From DASQFQ01 sp963730115 (GTDB taxonomy: Bacteria > Actinomycetota > Thermoleophilia > Solirubrobacterales > Solirubrobacteraceae): DNA of 64,000 nt. The translations under genes and the position numbers were made by a program. Where the stretch lies: positions 248,001 to 312,000 of the forward strand of contig CAVSQM010000004.1 in the NCBI GenBank assembly GCA_963730115.1, given 5' to 3'. Of this stretch, positions 63,987 through 64,000 are shown one piece after another. The notes beneath the pieces were generated by a model, which was not told where the DNA came from, did not search any database, and saw only the letters and a program-made list of their open reading frames with translations. The first letter of the stretch is position 1. Each line of letters begins with the position of its first letter.

Positions 63987-64000
63987 CGCCCTTAAGGGCG
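63987..64000. other. 14-base perfect palindrome at the window edge
   Basis: CGCCCTTAAGGGCG reads the same on both strands and lies 11 bases after the reductase stop codon. It may be the start of a terminator or an operator that continues outside the window. Confidence 0.35.

Overview
This is a GC-rich, gene-dense window with no rRNA, tRNA, CRISPR array, insertion sequence or prophage that I can see. Gene content points to a soil actinobacterium, most likely Thermoleophilia/Solirubrobacterales. That is an inference from the secreted beta-domain proteins, the AfsR/LuxR-type ATPase regulators, the small signal-peptide proteins beside them and the uvrC-rapZ-gap order; there is no marker rRNA to prove it. 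Many genes have a TANNNT hexamer 6-11 bases before the start codon and no ribosome binding site, which suggests abundant leaderless transcripts.

Layout. 1-2.7 kb: a partial M48-like peptidase, a metallophosphoesterase, a Thr/Pro-tailed lipoprotein and a membrane Ser/Thr kinase, then a 121-base rod-like inverted repeat. 2.8-12.5 kb: a long minus-strand run uvrC-rapZ-gap-pgk-tpiA-gpmI-VOC protein-marR-tgt (DNA repair, RNase-adaptor-type regulation, lower glycolysis, tRNA queuosine modification). 12.6-16.1 kb: a secreted glycosidase-like protein, a threonine aldolase and a wax ester synthase/DGAT. 16.1-21 kb: a small membrane protein, a LuxR-family ATPase regulator, an RTX-repeat protein and a secreted FN3-like protein. 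21-23.4 kb: a zinc metalloprotease with the N-terminal signature of extracellular contractile injection system (eCIS) cargo, translationally coupled to an unknown gene. 23.4-28.8 kb: a HIRAN protein, an HD-GYP membrane protein and a complete molybdate locus (HTH-TOBE regulator, modABC, Mop).

28.8-38.7 kb is a phosphate/polyphosphate block: alkaline phosphatase, VTC-type polyphosphate polymerase domain, Ppx/GppA phosphatase, a ParA-like ATPase overlapping a CHAD protein, a CYTH phosphatase-fold protein, then a GAF-GAF-SpoIIE-HATPase/STAS signalling pair and a SpoT-like HD protein. 38.7-45.5 kb: a 1628-residue BTAD-NTPase-transmembrane-WD40 regulator, its likely 11-bp-pitch operator, a small secreted protein and a copper-site protein. 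45.5-48.8 kb: two TadE-like proteins and a Tad-like/VanY/lytic transglycosylase fusion. 48.9-57.3 kb: the phosphate regulon pstSCAB-phoU with two PhoB-like regulators, a DUF47 protein and a PhoX-type phosphatase. 57.3-64 kb: an ABC-F protein, a small membrane protein, an enoyl-CoA hydratase, a large secreted protein and a fatty acyl-CoA reductase that pairs functionally with the wax ester synthase.

Five sites carry two or three copies of TGTGAA-like hexamers at exactly 11-bp pitch. They sit upstream of pstS, the regulator/DUF47 pair, PhoX, alkaline phosphatase and the GAF-SpoIIE gene, and look like this organism's PHO boxes. Separately, about fifteen single-base indels, nearly all insertions, break ten otherwise normal genes including gap, uvrC, rapZ and pstB. 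I read these as assembly errors rather than pseudogenes, and give each such gene its full span.
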